From Streptomonospora litoralis (GTDB lineage: Bacteria; Actinomycetota; Actinomycetes; Streptosporangiales; Streptosporangiaceae): a stretch of DNA of 64,000 bases. Where the stretch lies: contig NZ_CP036455.1 of the NCBI RefSeq assembly GCF_004323735.1, positions 1,049,101 through 1,113,100 on the forward strand. Reading direction: 5' to 3'. The notes under the pieces are model-generated. The model was given only the letters and a program-made list of their open reading frames with translations, ran no database searches and was not told the DNA's origin. This document shows, one piece after another, positions 42,906 to 50,831 of the stretch. A program made the translations under genes and the position numbers. How positions within the stretch are numbered: the stretch's first letter is position 1; each line of letters starts with the position of its first letter.

Positions 42906-43035
42906 AGAAAAAGCTCCGTGAAGAGGCAACCATCTAGGGGCTGGGATGCGTCTTCACGGGTGACTGGGACCGCAAAGGGGGTTGCGGAACCAGTCGGAGA
43001 GCAGGACCTCGTCTCGGGGGAGGCCCTGCCGAAAT
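42906..43035 (+). ncRNA. Candidate structured RNA of unknown class, upstream of ssrA
   Basis: Three consecutive helices pack this segment. (1) CCGTGAAGA 42916-42924 pairs with TCTTCACGG 42951-42959; its 26-base loop includes GGCAACC and CTAGGGGCTGGGA. (2) GACTGG 42962-42967 pairs with CCAGTC 42990-42995 and encloses CCGCAA/TTGCGG. (3) GCAGG-CCTC 43001-43010 pairs with GAGG-CCTGC 43020-43029. The segment is bounded by terminator hairpins on both sides. I found no convincing promoter on either strand. On the minus strand hairpin 1 is followed by CTTTTTCTC, so transcription from that strand is possible. Confidence 0.45.
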
Positions 43036-43062
43036 AAAGGGCCGGCCCGACCCTGCCGGCCG

Positions 43063-43106
43063 CCCTCGCGGGCAGCGTTGATGGTTCCCGTCCGCGCCCG
43101 CGAGGG
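43063..43106 (+). terminator. Hairpin with T-rich tail ending the structured RNA region
   Basis: CCCTCGCGGGC (43063-43073) pairs perfectly with GCCCGCGAGGG (43096-43106), followed by ATTCTTCT. The loop is 22 bases. From here to the ssrA promoter (43107-43221) I see no gene. Confidence 0.5.
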
Positions 43107-43221
43107 ATTCTTCTATGCGCGCACCCCCTTCCGGCGGCCGCGGGCGGGGACGGCGACCGGGCTGCGGCTCGGCGCCGATCCCGCCGAAGATCGCGAAACA
43201 GCACCGATAGCGGGAATCAGC

Positions 43222-43251
43222 TTGGTCCGGCGTGTGTTCTACCTGTAGCGT
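43222..43251 (+). promoter_or_regulatory. ssrA promoter
   Basis: TTGGTC (43222-43227) and TAGCGT (43246-43251) are spaced by 18 bases. Transcription would start near 43258, leaving a precursor of about 58 bases to be trimmed from the tmRNA 5' end, as expected for RNase P processing. Confidence 0.55.
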
Positions 43252-43315
43252 TGGATCGCAGGGGTTGCCACGGCGGCCCCGGTTGCGGGCTCAGGCCCGT
43301 TGAAAACAGCACAGC

Positions 43316-43684
43316 GGGGGTGATCGGTTTCGACTTCGATCGCCGTCTCAGGGGAAGCGAGCCGAGGGTTGCGACTGTAACCTCGTAAATCCTGCATCGC
43401 ACTAAACACAAGTGCCAATTCCAAGCGCACTGAGCTCGCTCTCGCCGCCTAAGCGATAGCGACTCTGTCGGCCTGGACTCGTCCTCGGTCCAGTGTCCGG
43501 CATCGTTCAGAGGACTCACCGCTCGGATCAGGCCACGGGGCCTGAGCGGGACATCTACGTGGCTGGGCTCGTCAGCGACCCGTTCGCGGGAGCGCTGGAG
43601 CCGAGTAGAACGCTAGCGCGAACTGCGCTCGGAGAAGCCCTGATGCGTCATCGAAGGACGCGGGTTCGATTCCCGCCACCTCCA
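43316..43684 (+). ncRNA. ssrA: Transfer-messenger RNA (tmRNA)
   Basis: The 5' end GGGGGTGATCGGTTTCGACTT is the tmRNA signature, and the 3' end GGTTCGATTCCCGCCACCTCCA is its T-arm and acceptor. 5' GGGGGTG pairs with CACCTCC (one G-T). The CCA is not encoded; CGA follows the discriminator A. The tag frame runs from GCC at 43414 to TAA at 43450-43452 and encodes ANSKRTELALAA, ending with the ALAA degradation signal read by ClpXP. It works with SmpB (40326). Confidence 0.95.
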
Positions 43685-43688
43685 CGAG

Positions 43689-43920
43689 CCGGCCCGCTGT
43701 GGTCGACGGCCTCCGGCCGTCTTCCCGGCGGGCCGTTGTGTTTTTCCGGGGGGCGGCCCCCGGGCCCCCGGGCCGGCCCGCTGTGGTCGACGGCCTCCGG
43801 CCGTCTTCCCGGCGGGCCGTTGTGTTTTTCCGGGGGGCGGCCCCCGGGCCCCCGGGCCGGCCCGCTGTGGTCGACGGCCTCCGGCCGTCTTCCCGGCGGG
43901 CCGTTGTGTTCTTCCGACAA
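43689..43920 (+). repeat. 84-bp tandem repeat: triplicated ssrA terminator
   Basis: Units begin at 43689, 43773 and 43857; the first two are 84 bases and virtually identical, the third is cut at 64 bases. Each contains a nested hairpin (outer GGCCCGC/GCGGGCC, inner GACGGCC/GGCCGTC, as at 43691-43734 in unit 1) followed by GTTGTG and a T run (TTTTT in units 1 and 2, TTCTT in unit 3). This is an intrinsic terminator copied in series right after the tmRNA 3' end. Confidence 0.9.
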
Positions 43921-43951
43921 GGCCCCCGTCCCGCGCGGGACCGGGGCCTTG
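43918..43951. terminator. Final hairpin between ssrA and the convergent gene
   Basis: CAAGGCCCC...GTCCC pairs with GGGAC...GGGGCCTTG through GCGC, with one C-C mismatch. It lies 38 bases past the stop of the minus-strand gene and can serve both directions. Confidence 0.7.
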
Positions 43952-43988
43952 CGCGCGTCGGACGCGGAGCCGGGGCCGCGCGGTACGT

Positions 43989-44306
43989 TCAGCTCTCGTC
44001 GGCGGCGCCGACCAACCAGGCGACCTTTCGGGCGGTCGGTTCGATACTGTCGCTGCTGCCGAGATGGACGCCGAACGACGCGACGAAGTCGTGGCCGTGG
44101 CTGCGGGGCTCGCAGTAGACGTCCTCCTCGGCGTAGTCCGATTCCGGGTTGCCGACCCGCAGGTACGGAGCGGTGTCGTCCACGACGCGGGCCCGCACTC
44201 CGTAGTGCGTCACAGCCGTCGCCAGACGCGACAGGTCGGCGCGTCCGCCCGAGTCGGCGATCGTCGTGGGAGTGGAACGGTTGCGGTGGGCGGGGCGGTC
44301 GGCCAC
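43989..44306 (-). CDS. Small conserved hypothetical protein
   Basis: 105 residues from a GTG at 44306 with a strong GAGGAGG 5 bases upstream. Sequence features: DLSRLATAVTHYGVRARVVDD, PYLRVGNPESDYAEEDVYC, DFVASFGVHLGSSD. It is mixed alpha/beta and soluble, with no signal peptide. I do not recognise the family. It lies downstream of the GT2 gene on the same strand, with a 197-base gap that holds no other gene. Confidence 0.65.
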   Translation of the reverse strand: MADRPAHRNRSTPTTIADSGGRADLSRLATAVTHYGVRARVVDDTAPYLRVGNPESDYAEEDVYCEPRSHGHDFVASFGVHLGSSDSIEPTARKVAWLVGAADES

Positions 44307-44503
44307 AACGGCCTCCTCTGTTCAGCGGGTCGCACTCTCCGTGTCTCCGCCATTGTCACTTTGTGTGGTTCTATTACCGCATAAAGTACGCGCGACACGC
44401 CGGTTGACCGGCTCCCGCCTCCTCCGAGCGGTGCCGGTGCGGGTGCGGCGATGGGGCGGGGCGCGCTTCGTGCCCTCATCGCCGCAACCGCCGAATGAGG
44501 AAG

Positions 44504-46609
44504 CTACCGCTTGGGACTTTGGGCAGTGAGCACCCCTGAGTCGGCGGCGTCCGCCTGATCGGCGGCGTGCTGCTCGGCATCGGCGGTTTGGGCGCCCGAG
44601 GGCCGCAGTATGCCCCGGTTCCGCCTCAGAGCCGCGCGCAGCGGCCGCGGCAGCCGTCCTGCCGCGCGCCGCATCCGCCGGTTGAGCGTGACCATGCAGC
44701 GCCTCGCCAGCGACCCCTGCGCGCGTCCGATGCGCCGGCCCAGGGGGGTCCAGTAAACGTCGAGGCCCAGCGGCGTGTGGTCGTCGCCCTCGCCGACGCC
44801 GAGGTGCAGCACGCCGCGGCCCGACGCCACGGGCACTGTGGCGCTGAGGACGGACACCGGCAGTTCGAGGCCGTCCGGGTGGCGCTGCGGTGCGTAGACG
44901 CGGGCCGAGGCGCTGACGGCGGCCCGGCCGTCGGCGGTGCAGGTGAGGGTGAGGGCGCCGGAGTCCGCGGCGTGCACGGCCAGCGGGATCTCCACGCGCA
45001 GCCCCGAGGTGGTGCGCGAGACGGTCGAGGGGAGGCCGGTACGCAGGGCGCGGCGCAGCGGGCGCCAACTCCCGGTCGCGGAGAGGGTGAGCACGTCCCC
45101 GGAGCCGAAGTAGGGGTTGACGAACCGCGCCGACTGCCCGGAACCGATGAACGCGGGGGCGCGCGTGTACTCCGCCGCGGATGTGTGGTCGGGGCCGAGG
45201 GTGTGGTTGTCGCCCAGCCCGCCGATCACCAGGCGGGTGCTGAACCACCACAGGCCGCCGATCGGTCCGCCGTGGTCGGCGGTCGCGGCGTCGACGCGCA
45301 TGGAGCCCGTCAGGCGCAGGCGGATGCGGTCCGGGGCCGCGCCGGGTTCCTCGCGGGGCTCGGCGTTCAGCGGGAGCTTGATGACGGAGGGGTCGTCCGA
45401 GCGGGAGGCGTAGGCACGATAGGTGGGCTTGCCGAGCTGGGCGCTGATCTCGGCCGCCTCCTTGACCGCGGGGACCGCGAGCAGTTTCTCGGGCAGGTCC
45501 CAGTAAACGGATTCTCCTTCGCGCACGAACTCCACCGGTTCGCCCGTCGACTTGCGCTGCAGCGTGGTCTCGGTGCCGACGACCAGCTCGGTGCCCTCCC
45601 AGCGGAACCCGGTGATGCGGGTGCGGTGGACCATGTCCTCCTCGAACTCGGCCACCGGCCGCAGCAGATCCGGATCGTCGGCGGTCAGCGCGGCGGCACG
45701 CAGCCGGGCGAAGGCGTTGAGCCGCGAGAGGGCGCCGTCGGTGACGCGCCGGCGCACCAGCTCGGCGCCGATCCGGTGCATCTGGGTGATCACCTCGGGG
45801 TCCTGGCGCAGGAACTTCGGGCCCTGGTAGAGGCCGAGGAGCTTGGAGCGCAGCCAGTGGGCGATCAGGTGGTCGCGGAAGGGACCCGGCTCGACGTGCT
45901 CCTCGATGGTGTCGAAGATCCGCTCGATGCTCTCCAGGAACTCCGCGGGCTCCTTGCGGGCGAAGGAGATGTTGCCGAAACCCTTGTTGCGCACCCAGTA
46001 GTAGCAGGTGTAATCGTGCACGACCGATACCCGGTCGGTCGCCAGGTAGGCGCGCAGCATGAAGATGTGGTCCTCCAGGCGGACCTTGCCCTCGGGGAAG
46101 GAGAGTCCGTTGTCGAGGAGGAAGCCGCGGCGGAACAACTTCTGCACTGTCAGCGTGCTCAGCAGCACCGGATGAGTGCGCAGTGATCCCTGCGACATCG
46201 GTTTCTGGAAGATCTCTCGCGGGGTGTTGCGGCCCACACCGGCCATGCGGCCCACGACGATGTCGGCCTCGTCCTCGACCGCCTTGTGGTGGAGGCGTTC
46301 GAGCGCCTCGGGGCCGAGGCGGTCGTCGTCGTCCATGAAGAACACGTAGCTGCCGCGGGCGTGCTGGACCCCGATGTTGCGGGGGCGGCCCGGCCAGCCG
46401 GAGTTGTCGATGTGGACGACGGAGAAGTTGGGCTCGTCGGCGACTTCTGCGTCGAGGAGTTCGCCGGTGCCGTCCGTGGAGCCGTCGTCCACATAGATCA
46501 CCTCGAAGCGATCGCGCGACAGGGACTGGCTCCGGAGCGATTCGAGCCCGCGCAGCACCCCCTGCGACGTGTTGTACGTCGGCACGACCACCGACACGTC
46601 GATGTCCAT
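44504..46609 (-). CDS. Family 2 glycosyltransferase, TarS-like
   Basis: 701 residues. N-terminal GT-A domain: VSVVVPTYNTSQGVLRGLESL, VIYVDDGSTDGTGELL, GVQHARGSYVFFMDDDDRL (DxD), then a linker and C-terminal beta-rich modules (TLTCTADGRAAVSASARV) as in wall-teichoic-acid GlcNAc transferases such as TarS. The ATG at 46609 is preceded by GGAGGG. The frame continues 23 codons upstream without a better signal. It probably decorates a cell-wall polymer; acceptor and sugar are not readable. NagA lies upstream on the same strand but is separated by a terminator. Confidence 0.87.
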   Translation of the reverse strand: MDIDVSVVVPTYNTSQGVLRGLESLRSQSLSRDRFEVIYVDDGSTDGTGELLDAEVADEPNFSVVHIDNSGWPGRPRNIGVQHARGSYVFFMDDDDRLGPEALERLHHKAVEDEADIVVGRMAGVGRNTPREIFQKPMSQGSLRTHPVLLSTLTVQKLFRRGFLLDNGLSFPEGKVRLEDHIFMLRAYLATDRVSVVHDYTCYYWVRNKGFGNISFARKEPAEFLESIERIFDTIEEHVEPGPFRDHLIAHWLRSKLLGLYQGPKFLRQDPEVITQMHRIGAELVRRRVTDGALSRLNAFARLRAAALTADDPDLLRPVAEFEEDMVHRTRITGFRWEGTELVVGTETTLQRKSTGEPVEFVREGESVYWDLPEKLLAVPAVKEAAEISAQLGKPTYRAYASRSDDPSVIKLPLNAEPREEPGAAPDRIRLRLTGSMRVDAATADHGGPIGGLWWFSTRLVIGGLGDNHTLGPDHTSAAEYTRAPAFIGSGQSARFVNPYFGSGDVLTLSATGSWRPLRRALRTGLPSTVSRTTSGLRVEIPLAVHAADSGALTLTCTADGRAAVSASARVYAPQRHPDGLELPVSVLSATVPVASGRGVLHLGVGEGDDHTPLGLDVYWTPLGRRIGRAQGSLARRCMVTLNRRMRRAAGRLPRPLRAALRRNRGILRPSGAQTADAEQHAADQADAADSGVLTAQSPKR

Positions 46610-46722
46610 CGAGAAACCCTCCGGGGCTGCGGCACTTGTGTATCGAACAGGGCTACCCGAAAGGCCGCCCTCAGCCACATGGCTATCGCCACTGGTGGCT
46701 CTTCGCAGGCGAACATACCGAC

Positions 46723-46753
46723 TCCCGCAAACCTGGTGGCCAGGTTGGCGGGA
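46723..46753 (-). terminator. nagA terminator
   Basis: TCCCGC-A-AACCTGG (46723-46736) pairs with CCAGGTT-G-GCGGGA (46740-46753) around TGG, with a single mismatch. It lies about 105 bases beyond the nagA stop on the minus strand. Confidence 0.6.
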
Positions 46754-46858
46754 ATCGCCTTCCGGGGGTGAGAGGCCCCTCGGGGCGTTTCAGCCCGGAC
46801 GCGGGCGGCCGGGGCCCGCCGCGGGGGCGCCGGACCGCACCGGCCCGAACAGGGCGGA

Positions 46859-48013
46859 TCAGGGGCGGCGGATCCAGGTGCCCTCGTGCATGACCCCGGC
46901 CACGGACAGGTCGTCGTCGAGCAGCAGCAGATCGGCCTTGCCGCCGGCGGTGAGCGATCCTACACCGGACAGGTTCAGGGCGCGTGCGGGAACGGAGGTC
47001 GCCGCGTGCGCGGCCGTCTCCAGGCTCACCCCCATGGTGTGCACGGCCCGGCGGACGGCGTCGGGCAGCACGATCGTGCTGCTGGCGATCTGGCCGGTCT
47101 CGGCGATGCGGGCGCGGCCGTCCTCGACGCGCACCCGCAGCTTGCCCAGGGTGTATTCGCCGTCGCCCAGTCCTGTGGCCGACATGGCGTCGGTGATCAG
47201 CGCCACGCGGTCGCCGCCGGCGTTGTCGAAAACCAGGCGCGCGGCGCCGGGGTGGACGTGGACGCCGTCGTTGATCAGTTCGACGGTGACACGCTCGTCG
47301 TTGAGGGCCGCGGCGATGGGACCGGGCTCGCGGTGGTGCAGCGGGCGCATCTGGTTGTAGATGTGGGTGGCGACGGTCGCGCCCGCGTCGAACGCCGCGC
47401 GCGTCTGGTCGTAGGTGGCCTCGGTGTGGCCGACGGCGGCGACGACCCCTTCGGAGACGGCCGCGCGGATCAGCTCCAGCGCGCCGGGAAGCTCGGGGGC
47501 GACGGTGATCATCCGCACCTGGCCGCGTCCGGCCTTGAGCATTCGCGCGAACTCGGCCGTGTCGGGATCGCGCAGCAGCGCGGGGTCGTGGGCCCCGCAC
47601 TTTCCGGGCGCGATGTAGGGGCCCTCCAGGTAGACGCCCGCGATGCCGCCCGCCTCGGCGACCTCCGCGAGGGCCGCGATCTGGTCCAGAGTGTCGCTCG
47701 GCGCTGCGGCCACCAGCCCCCCGAGGAGTGTGGTGACGCCCTGGGAGCGGTTGAACTCGACGATGCGCATGGTCCGCTCGGGGTCGGCGTCGGTGAAAGC
47801 CGCCCCCGTGCCTCCGTGGATGTGGATGTCGACCGCGCCGGGCATCACCCATCGCCCGCCGGCGTCGACCGCCTCGCCGTCGCTCTGCGGTGCTTCACCC
47901 GTGCCCAGAGCCGTGATGCGCTGGTCCTCCGACCGCAGCCAGCCGGCCCGCACCCCGTTGGGCGTGAGCAGCCGTGCGTTCGTCAGCGTCGTCCCGGTCG
48001 GCCCTTGGCCCAT
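46859..48013 (-). CDS. nagA: N-acetylglucosamine-6-phosphate deacetylase
   Basis: 384 residues of the amidohydrolase fold. Metal and catalytic motifs: VDIHIHGGTGAAF, YLEGPYIAPGKCGAHDP, AAVGHTEATYDQT, VATHIYNQM, VELINDGVHVHP, and catalytic Asp in ALITDAMSATGLGDG. ATG 48013 with AGGAGG 9 bases before it. It makes GlcN-6-P, the inducer of DasR, and so feeds the NagB-II enzyme at 18422, 28 kb away. No clear dre site lies upstream; a different palindrome does (48090-48104). Confidence 0.95.
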   Translation of the reverse strand: MGQGPTGTTLTNARLLTPNGVRAGWLRSEDQRITALGTGEAPQSDGEAVDAGGRWVMPGAVDIHIHGGTGAAFTDADPERTMRIVEFNRSQGVTTLLGGLVAAAPSDTLDQIAALAEVAEAGGIAGVYLEGPYIAPGKCGAHDPALLRDPDTAEFARMLKAGRGQVRMITVAPELPGALELIRAAVSEGVVAAVGHTEATYDQTRAAFDAGATVATHIYNQMRPLHHREPGPIAAALNDERVTVELINDGVHVHPGAARLVFDNAGGDRVALITDAMSATGLGDGEYTLGKLRVRVEDGRARIAETGQIASSTIVLPDAVRRAVHTMGVSLETAAHAATSVPARALNLSGVGSLTAGGKADLLLLDDDLSVAGVMHEGTWIRRP

Positions 48014-48089
48014 GTCGCGCGTCCTCCTGTGCCCGATAACACACTGTTCGTCCTCTGCCGACGGGTGCACTGAGCAGGCCCCGAATACT

Positions 48090-48104
48090 CCCTGGAATCC
48101 AGGG
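48090..48104. promoter_or_regulatory. Short palindrome upstream of nagA
   Basis: CCCTGG-AAT-CCAGGG, 77 bases upstream of the nagA start codon. It does not match the dre consensus well. It may be an operator or just a short hairpin. Confidence 0.25.
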
Positions 48105-48204
48105 CGCCGCGGTCGGGCCGGTGCCTTTCCGCGGCGCGGCAGGGGCGGGCTGCGCCGCCCGCCACGCATTGACGATAGCGGGACCCCCGATCATTATGGA
48201 GACC

Positions 48205-48282
48205 ATGTCCGCCGGTGAGCTGCTCGTCCAGCGCTTGCACGTCGACCTGCGCCAGCAGGCCAGCGCGCTCTGTCGCAGGTGA
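48205..48282 (+). CDS. Cysteine-type leader peptide
   Basis: A 25-codon frame encodes MSAGELLVQRLHVDLRQQASALCRR. The core LVQRLHVDLRxxxSALCR matches the actinobacterial putative leader peptides (R-x-HVDL...CR) found before sulfur-assimilation genes, where cysteine codons near the end sense Cys-tRNA. Here the single Cys is encoded by TGT, rare in this GC-rich genome. A GGAG lies just upstream. It precedes the FMN reductase by about 290 bases, which hold no other gene. Confidence 0.7.
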   Translation: MSAGELLVQRLHVDLRQQASALCRR

Positions 48283-48573
48283 CGCCGGCGGGGTTCTGCT
48301 CCCCGCCTCGCCCGGAACCGGAGGGCGGCGCCGTCCGCCGCCGGGATTCCCGACCGCGGACATCGAGGTTACGGTCCTCGTCTCCCGGTGCCTCCGGTGC
48401 CCTGATGCATCGAGCCGCGGTAACCGCCGTCCCGGGCGCGTTCGCCCCGGGCCCCCGTCCTGGCCGGATCCGGCCGACCCGTGCGCAGTGCCCGCGGCAG
48501 ACGCCGCCGCCGATCCGAAAGCACCCGCCCGGGCCGCCGGGCCCGAACGGCCGCCTTCACCAGGAGCACGAAC

Positions 48574-49137
48574 ATGACCCGCTTCACTGTTCTCGTCGCC
48601 GCACCCGAACCGGGATCGCCGCTGCGCGCCGCCGCGGCCGAAGCTGCCCGAACGCTGGCGGCGCTCGTCGGCCCCGTCGGCTCGTCGGCTGCCGCGCCGC
48701 GTGAAGGCTCCCCGACCGGGGCGGACCGCACCGACGTCGTCGACCTCGCCGCTCTCGGTCCGGCGCTGCTGGCCGCGCGCCCCGGCCGGGACGTCGTCGA
48801 GGCGCTGGAGACCGTGCGCCGCAGCGACGTGCTGCTGGTCGCCACCCCGCAGGCGCACGGCAGCTACACCGGACTGCTGAAGGTTTTCCTGGACCGCCTG
48901 CCCGAGGTGGGGCTGGGGCACGGCGTGGCCGTACCGATGGCAGTGGTCGAGGACCTGCGCAACGGCCGCACCGTCGAGGACGACCTGCGGGTGCTGCTGG
49001 CCGATCTGGGATCATGGGTTCTCGAACCGGGACTGCTGCTCAGCCGCCGCGAGCTCGCCGAACCGCGCGGCGTCGTCGCCGCCTGGGCCGAGGTCGCGGC
49101 GCCCGCTCTGGGGCAGGCGCTGGCCGTGCGGGCCTGA
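48574..49137 (+). CDS. NADPH-dependent FMN reductase (SsuE/MsuE-like flavodoxin fold)
   Basis: 187 residues. Flavodoxin-like: N-terminal strand FTVLVAAPEPGSPLRAAA (phosphate loop), VRRSDVLLVATPQAHGSYTGLLKVFLDRLPE (the substrate loop of NADPH-dependent FMN reductases), and VPMAVVEDLRNGRTVEDDLRVLLADLGSWV. ATG 48574 follows CAGGAGCACG. The sulfur-type leader peptide upstream suggests that it supplies FMNH2 for sulfonate use, but no SsuD or transporter gene is next to it. Confidence 0.82.
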   Translation: MTRFTVLVAAPEPGSPLRAAAAEAARTLAALVGPVGSSAAAPREGSPTGADRTDVVDLAALGPALLAARPGRDVVEALETVRRSDVLLVATPQAHGSYTGLLKVFLDRLPEVGLGHGVAVPMAVVEDLRNGRTVEDDLRVLLADLGSWVLEPGLLLSRRELAEPRGVVAAWAEVAAPALGQALAVRA

Positions 49138-49162
49138 CCGGTGCGGCGGTGCGGGGGGAGGA

Positions 49163-50101
49163 TCAGTGCCCGGGGGCGGTCCGCCGCGGAGTCGTCGCGT
49201 CTGTGCTTGTGTCCGCGGCGCGGGTGCGGGCGGTGTCGGCCTCGGCGCGCGCCACGTTGCCGCGGATGAGGACCACGACGACCAGCGTCAGCCCGAATCC
49301 GGCGATCCGCAGGGCGAGCTGGAGAGGATCACCGGGCAGTTCCTCGCCGAACACGACCGTGCCCAGCACCACCATGAAGACGTTGCCCGTCACGTTGGCC
49401 ACGGGCGCGGTCACGGCGGCGCGGGAGCGCTGCATCGACGTCTGGAACAGCACGATGCCCACAGCCCAGCCCACCGCGTAGAGATAAGGGTAGGGCGAGG
49501 CGAGTGCCGTCGGCACCGCGGCGAGCAGGCCGTTCTCGGCGAGCAGCCCGCCGACCGCCTTGCCCTGCAGGCCCGCGACGCCCTGCGCCAAGCCGGCCGC
49601 GGCGCCCATCGCCGCCGCCGAGACGTAGCGTCCCGCACGCCCGGCGGCCGCCATCGCCGCGACGCAGCCCACGACGGTCGCCGCGCTGACCCCGAGCAGC
49701 AGCGGCAGGTGCGGTGTGGTCCCGGTGCTCCCGCTCGCGTCCAGCGAGAGGCTCAGCAGCAACAGGGCGGCGGGCATCAGCGCGAGGGCGAGCTTCTCGC
49801 CCCGGGTGATGGGCTCGCCCAAGGCCAGGGAGACGACCAGCAGCATGGTGGCTATCCCGCCGGCGAATGCGGGCTGCACCACCGACACCGGCGCGAGGCC
49901 CAGCGAGACGATCAGCCCCACGCTGCCCGCGGCGGCCAGCGCGCAGCCGCCGACCCAGCGGGGGTTGCCCAGGAGCACGCGGGCCAGGTGCAGCGGCCGG
50001 TGCACGCTGATACCGGGGGCGCGGTGCAGCGCCCGCTGCTCGACGGCCAGGCCGAGCGAGTAGACCGCGGCGGAGAGCAGCGCGGCGATCAGACCTGTCA
50101 C
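49163..50101 (-). CDS. DMT-superfamily (EamA/NIPA-like) transporter
   Basis: 312 residues with about nine to ten hydrophobic helices, starting TGLIAALLSAAVYSLGLAVEQRALHR and including GGCALAAAGSVGLIVSLGLAPVSVVQPAFA and VTGNVFMVVLGTVVFGEELPG. The pattern is of DMT-family permeases (NIPA-like subgroup in actinobacteria). I chose GTG 50101, with GGAAAGG upstream, because the first helix begins right there; the frame remains open further upstream. Substrate unknown. Confidence 0.83.
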   Translation of the reverse strand: MTGLIAALLSAAVYSLGLAVEQRALHRAPGISVHRPLHLARVLLGNPRWVGGCALAAAGSVGLIVSLGLAPVSVVQPAFAGGIATMLLVVSLALGEPITRGEKLALALMPAALLLLSLSLDASGSTGTTPHLPLLLGVSAATVVGCVAAMAAAGRAGRYVSAAAMGAAAGLAQGVAGLQGKAVGGLLAENGLLAAVPTALASPYPYLYAVGWAVGIVLFQTSMQRSRAAVTAPVANVTGNVFMVVLGTVVFGEELPGDPLQLALRIAGFGLTLVVVVLIRGNVARAEADTARTRAADTSTDATTPRRTAPGH

Positions 50102-50321
50102 GGGCGCCGCCTTTCCGGACGGGGCCGCCTCATGCGGCGCCGCCGCCGACCCGGTTCGGGCCGGGCACGCAGTCGGCGTCGCGGGCGTGGGCGGACGGGC
50201 GGTGGGTGCGGACGAGCGGACTTCGGGAGAAGGTACCGGACGGGACGCGGGGGAGTCGTCGCCGACGCGGCGACCGAGCCGCGGGCCACCGGAGCCCCGC
50301 ACTGGCTGGACGCGGGGTCCG

Positions 50322-50349
50322 ATCCTAGCCGTTCGAGGCTATATAACAA
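50322..50349 (-). promoter_or_regulatory. Promoter of the DMT transporter gene
   Basis: On the minus strand TTGTTA (50349-50344) is followed after 16 bases by TAGGAT (50327-50322). The start near 50315 would give a leader of about 214 bases. It is the only AT-rich spot in the divergent gap. Confidence 0.4.
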
Positions 50350-50831
50350 GTTCTGATCGCGTGCCCCGGGATGGTCGCGGGTTGTTCCCGACGGAGCCGG
50401 GTTGGAGCGGCGGCGCCGGTCTGTCGGCCGGGAACGCTCCGTCCGGGCAAGTCGGAGCCGTATGGGGATATCGCGTGCCGTGCGGTGGGGGAATGCGGTG
50501 CGCACGGTGAGCTCCGTCCGGATTTCGAGTACGTGTTCTACTGGGGTTGTCGGCAGGTGGTGCGCCCGCTCCGCTCCCGCGGCCGCCGCCGGCCGTCCAC
50601 AAGCGGACGAACCCGGGTGCGAAATGCGGCTCCGGTGAAGTTCAATCGTGATGCGGACGTCGCCGGTCCCGCACCGGCGTGGGCCTCCGCCGTCCGCGGC
50701 GCGCCGCTCGCAACCGACCAGCCACCAGCCACGGAGGACCTCCCAAGTGCCACCCCGCCCCCTGATCGTGCAACCGATCGAGCCCGCCGTGACGATGCCG
50801 GCCGCGCGCAACCGGCGGGGGTGATCGCAGC
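50350..50831 (+). other. Divergent gap before the SGNH gene, no gene seen
   Basis: GC-rich sequence with reading frames but no start signals or recognizable protein. It should contain the promoter of the envelope cluster; I could not identify it. Confidence 0.3.

Noticed and set aside
42922-42995. Resemblance to SAM, c-di-GMP-I or T-box riboswitches (GGCAACC, GGGA-GC, GGGACCGC)
   Set aside because: Only scattered short matches; the helix order and remaining conserved positions of these classes are absent, and no regulated gene follows directly.
43689-43920. CRISPR-like array
   Set aside because: Units are contiguous 84-bp tandem copies without spacers, and each is a terminator.
43648-43920. 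Minus-strand frame with 28-residue repeats across the terminators
   Set aside because: Produced by the 84-base period being a multiple of three; not a protein.
48090-48104. dre site upstream of nagA
   Set aside because: The palindrome CCCTGG-AAT-CCAGGG lacks the TGGTCTAGACCA core; kept only as an unassigned palindrome.
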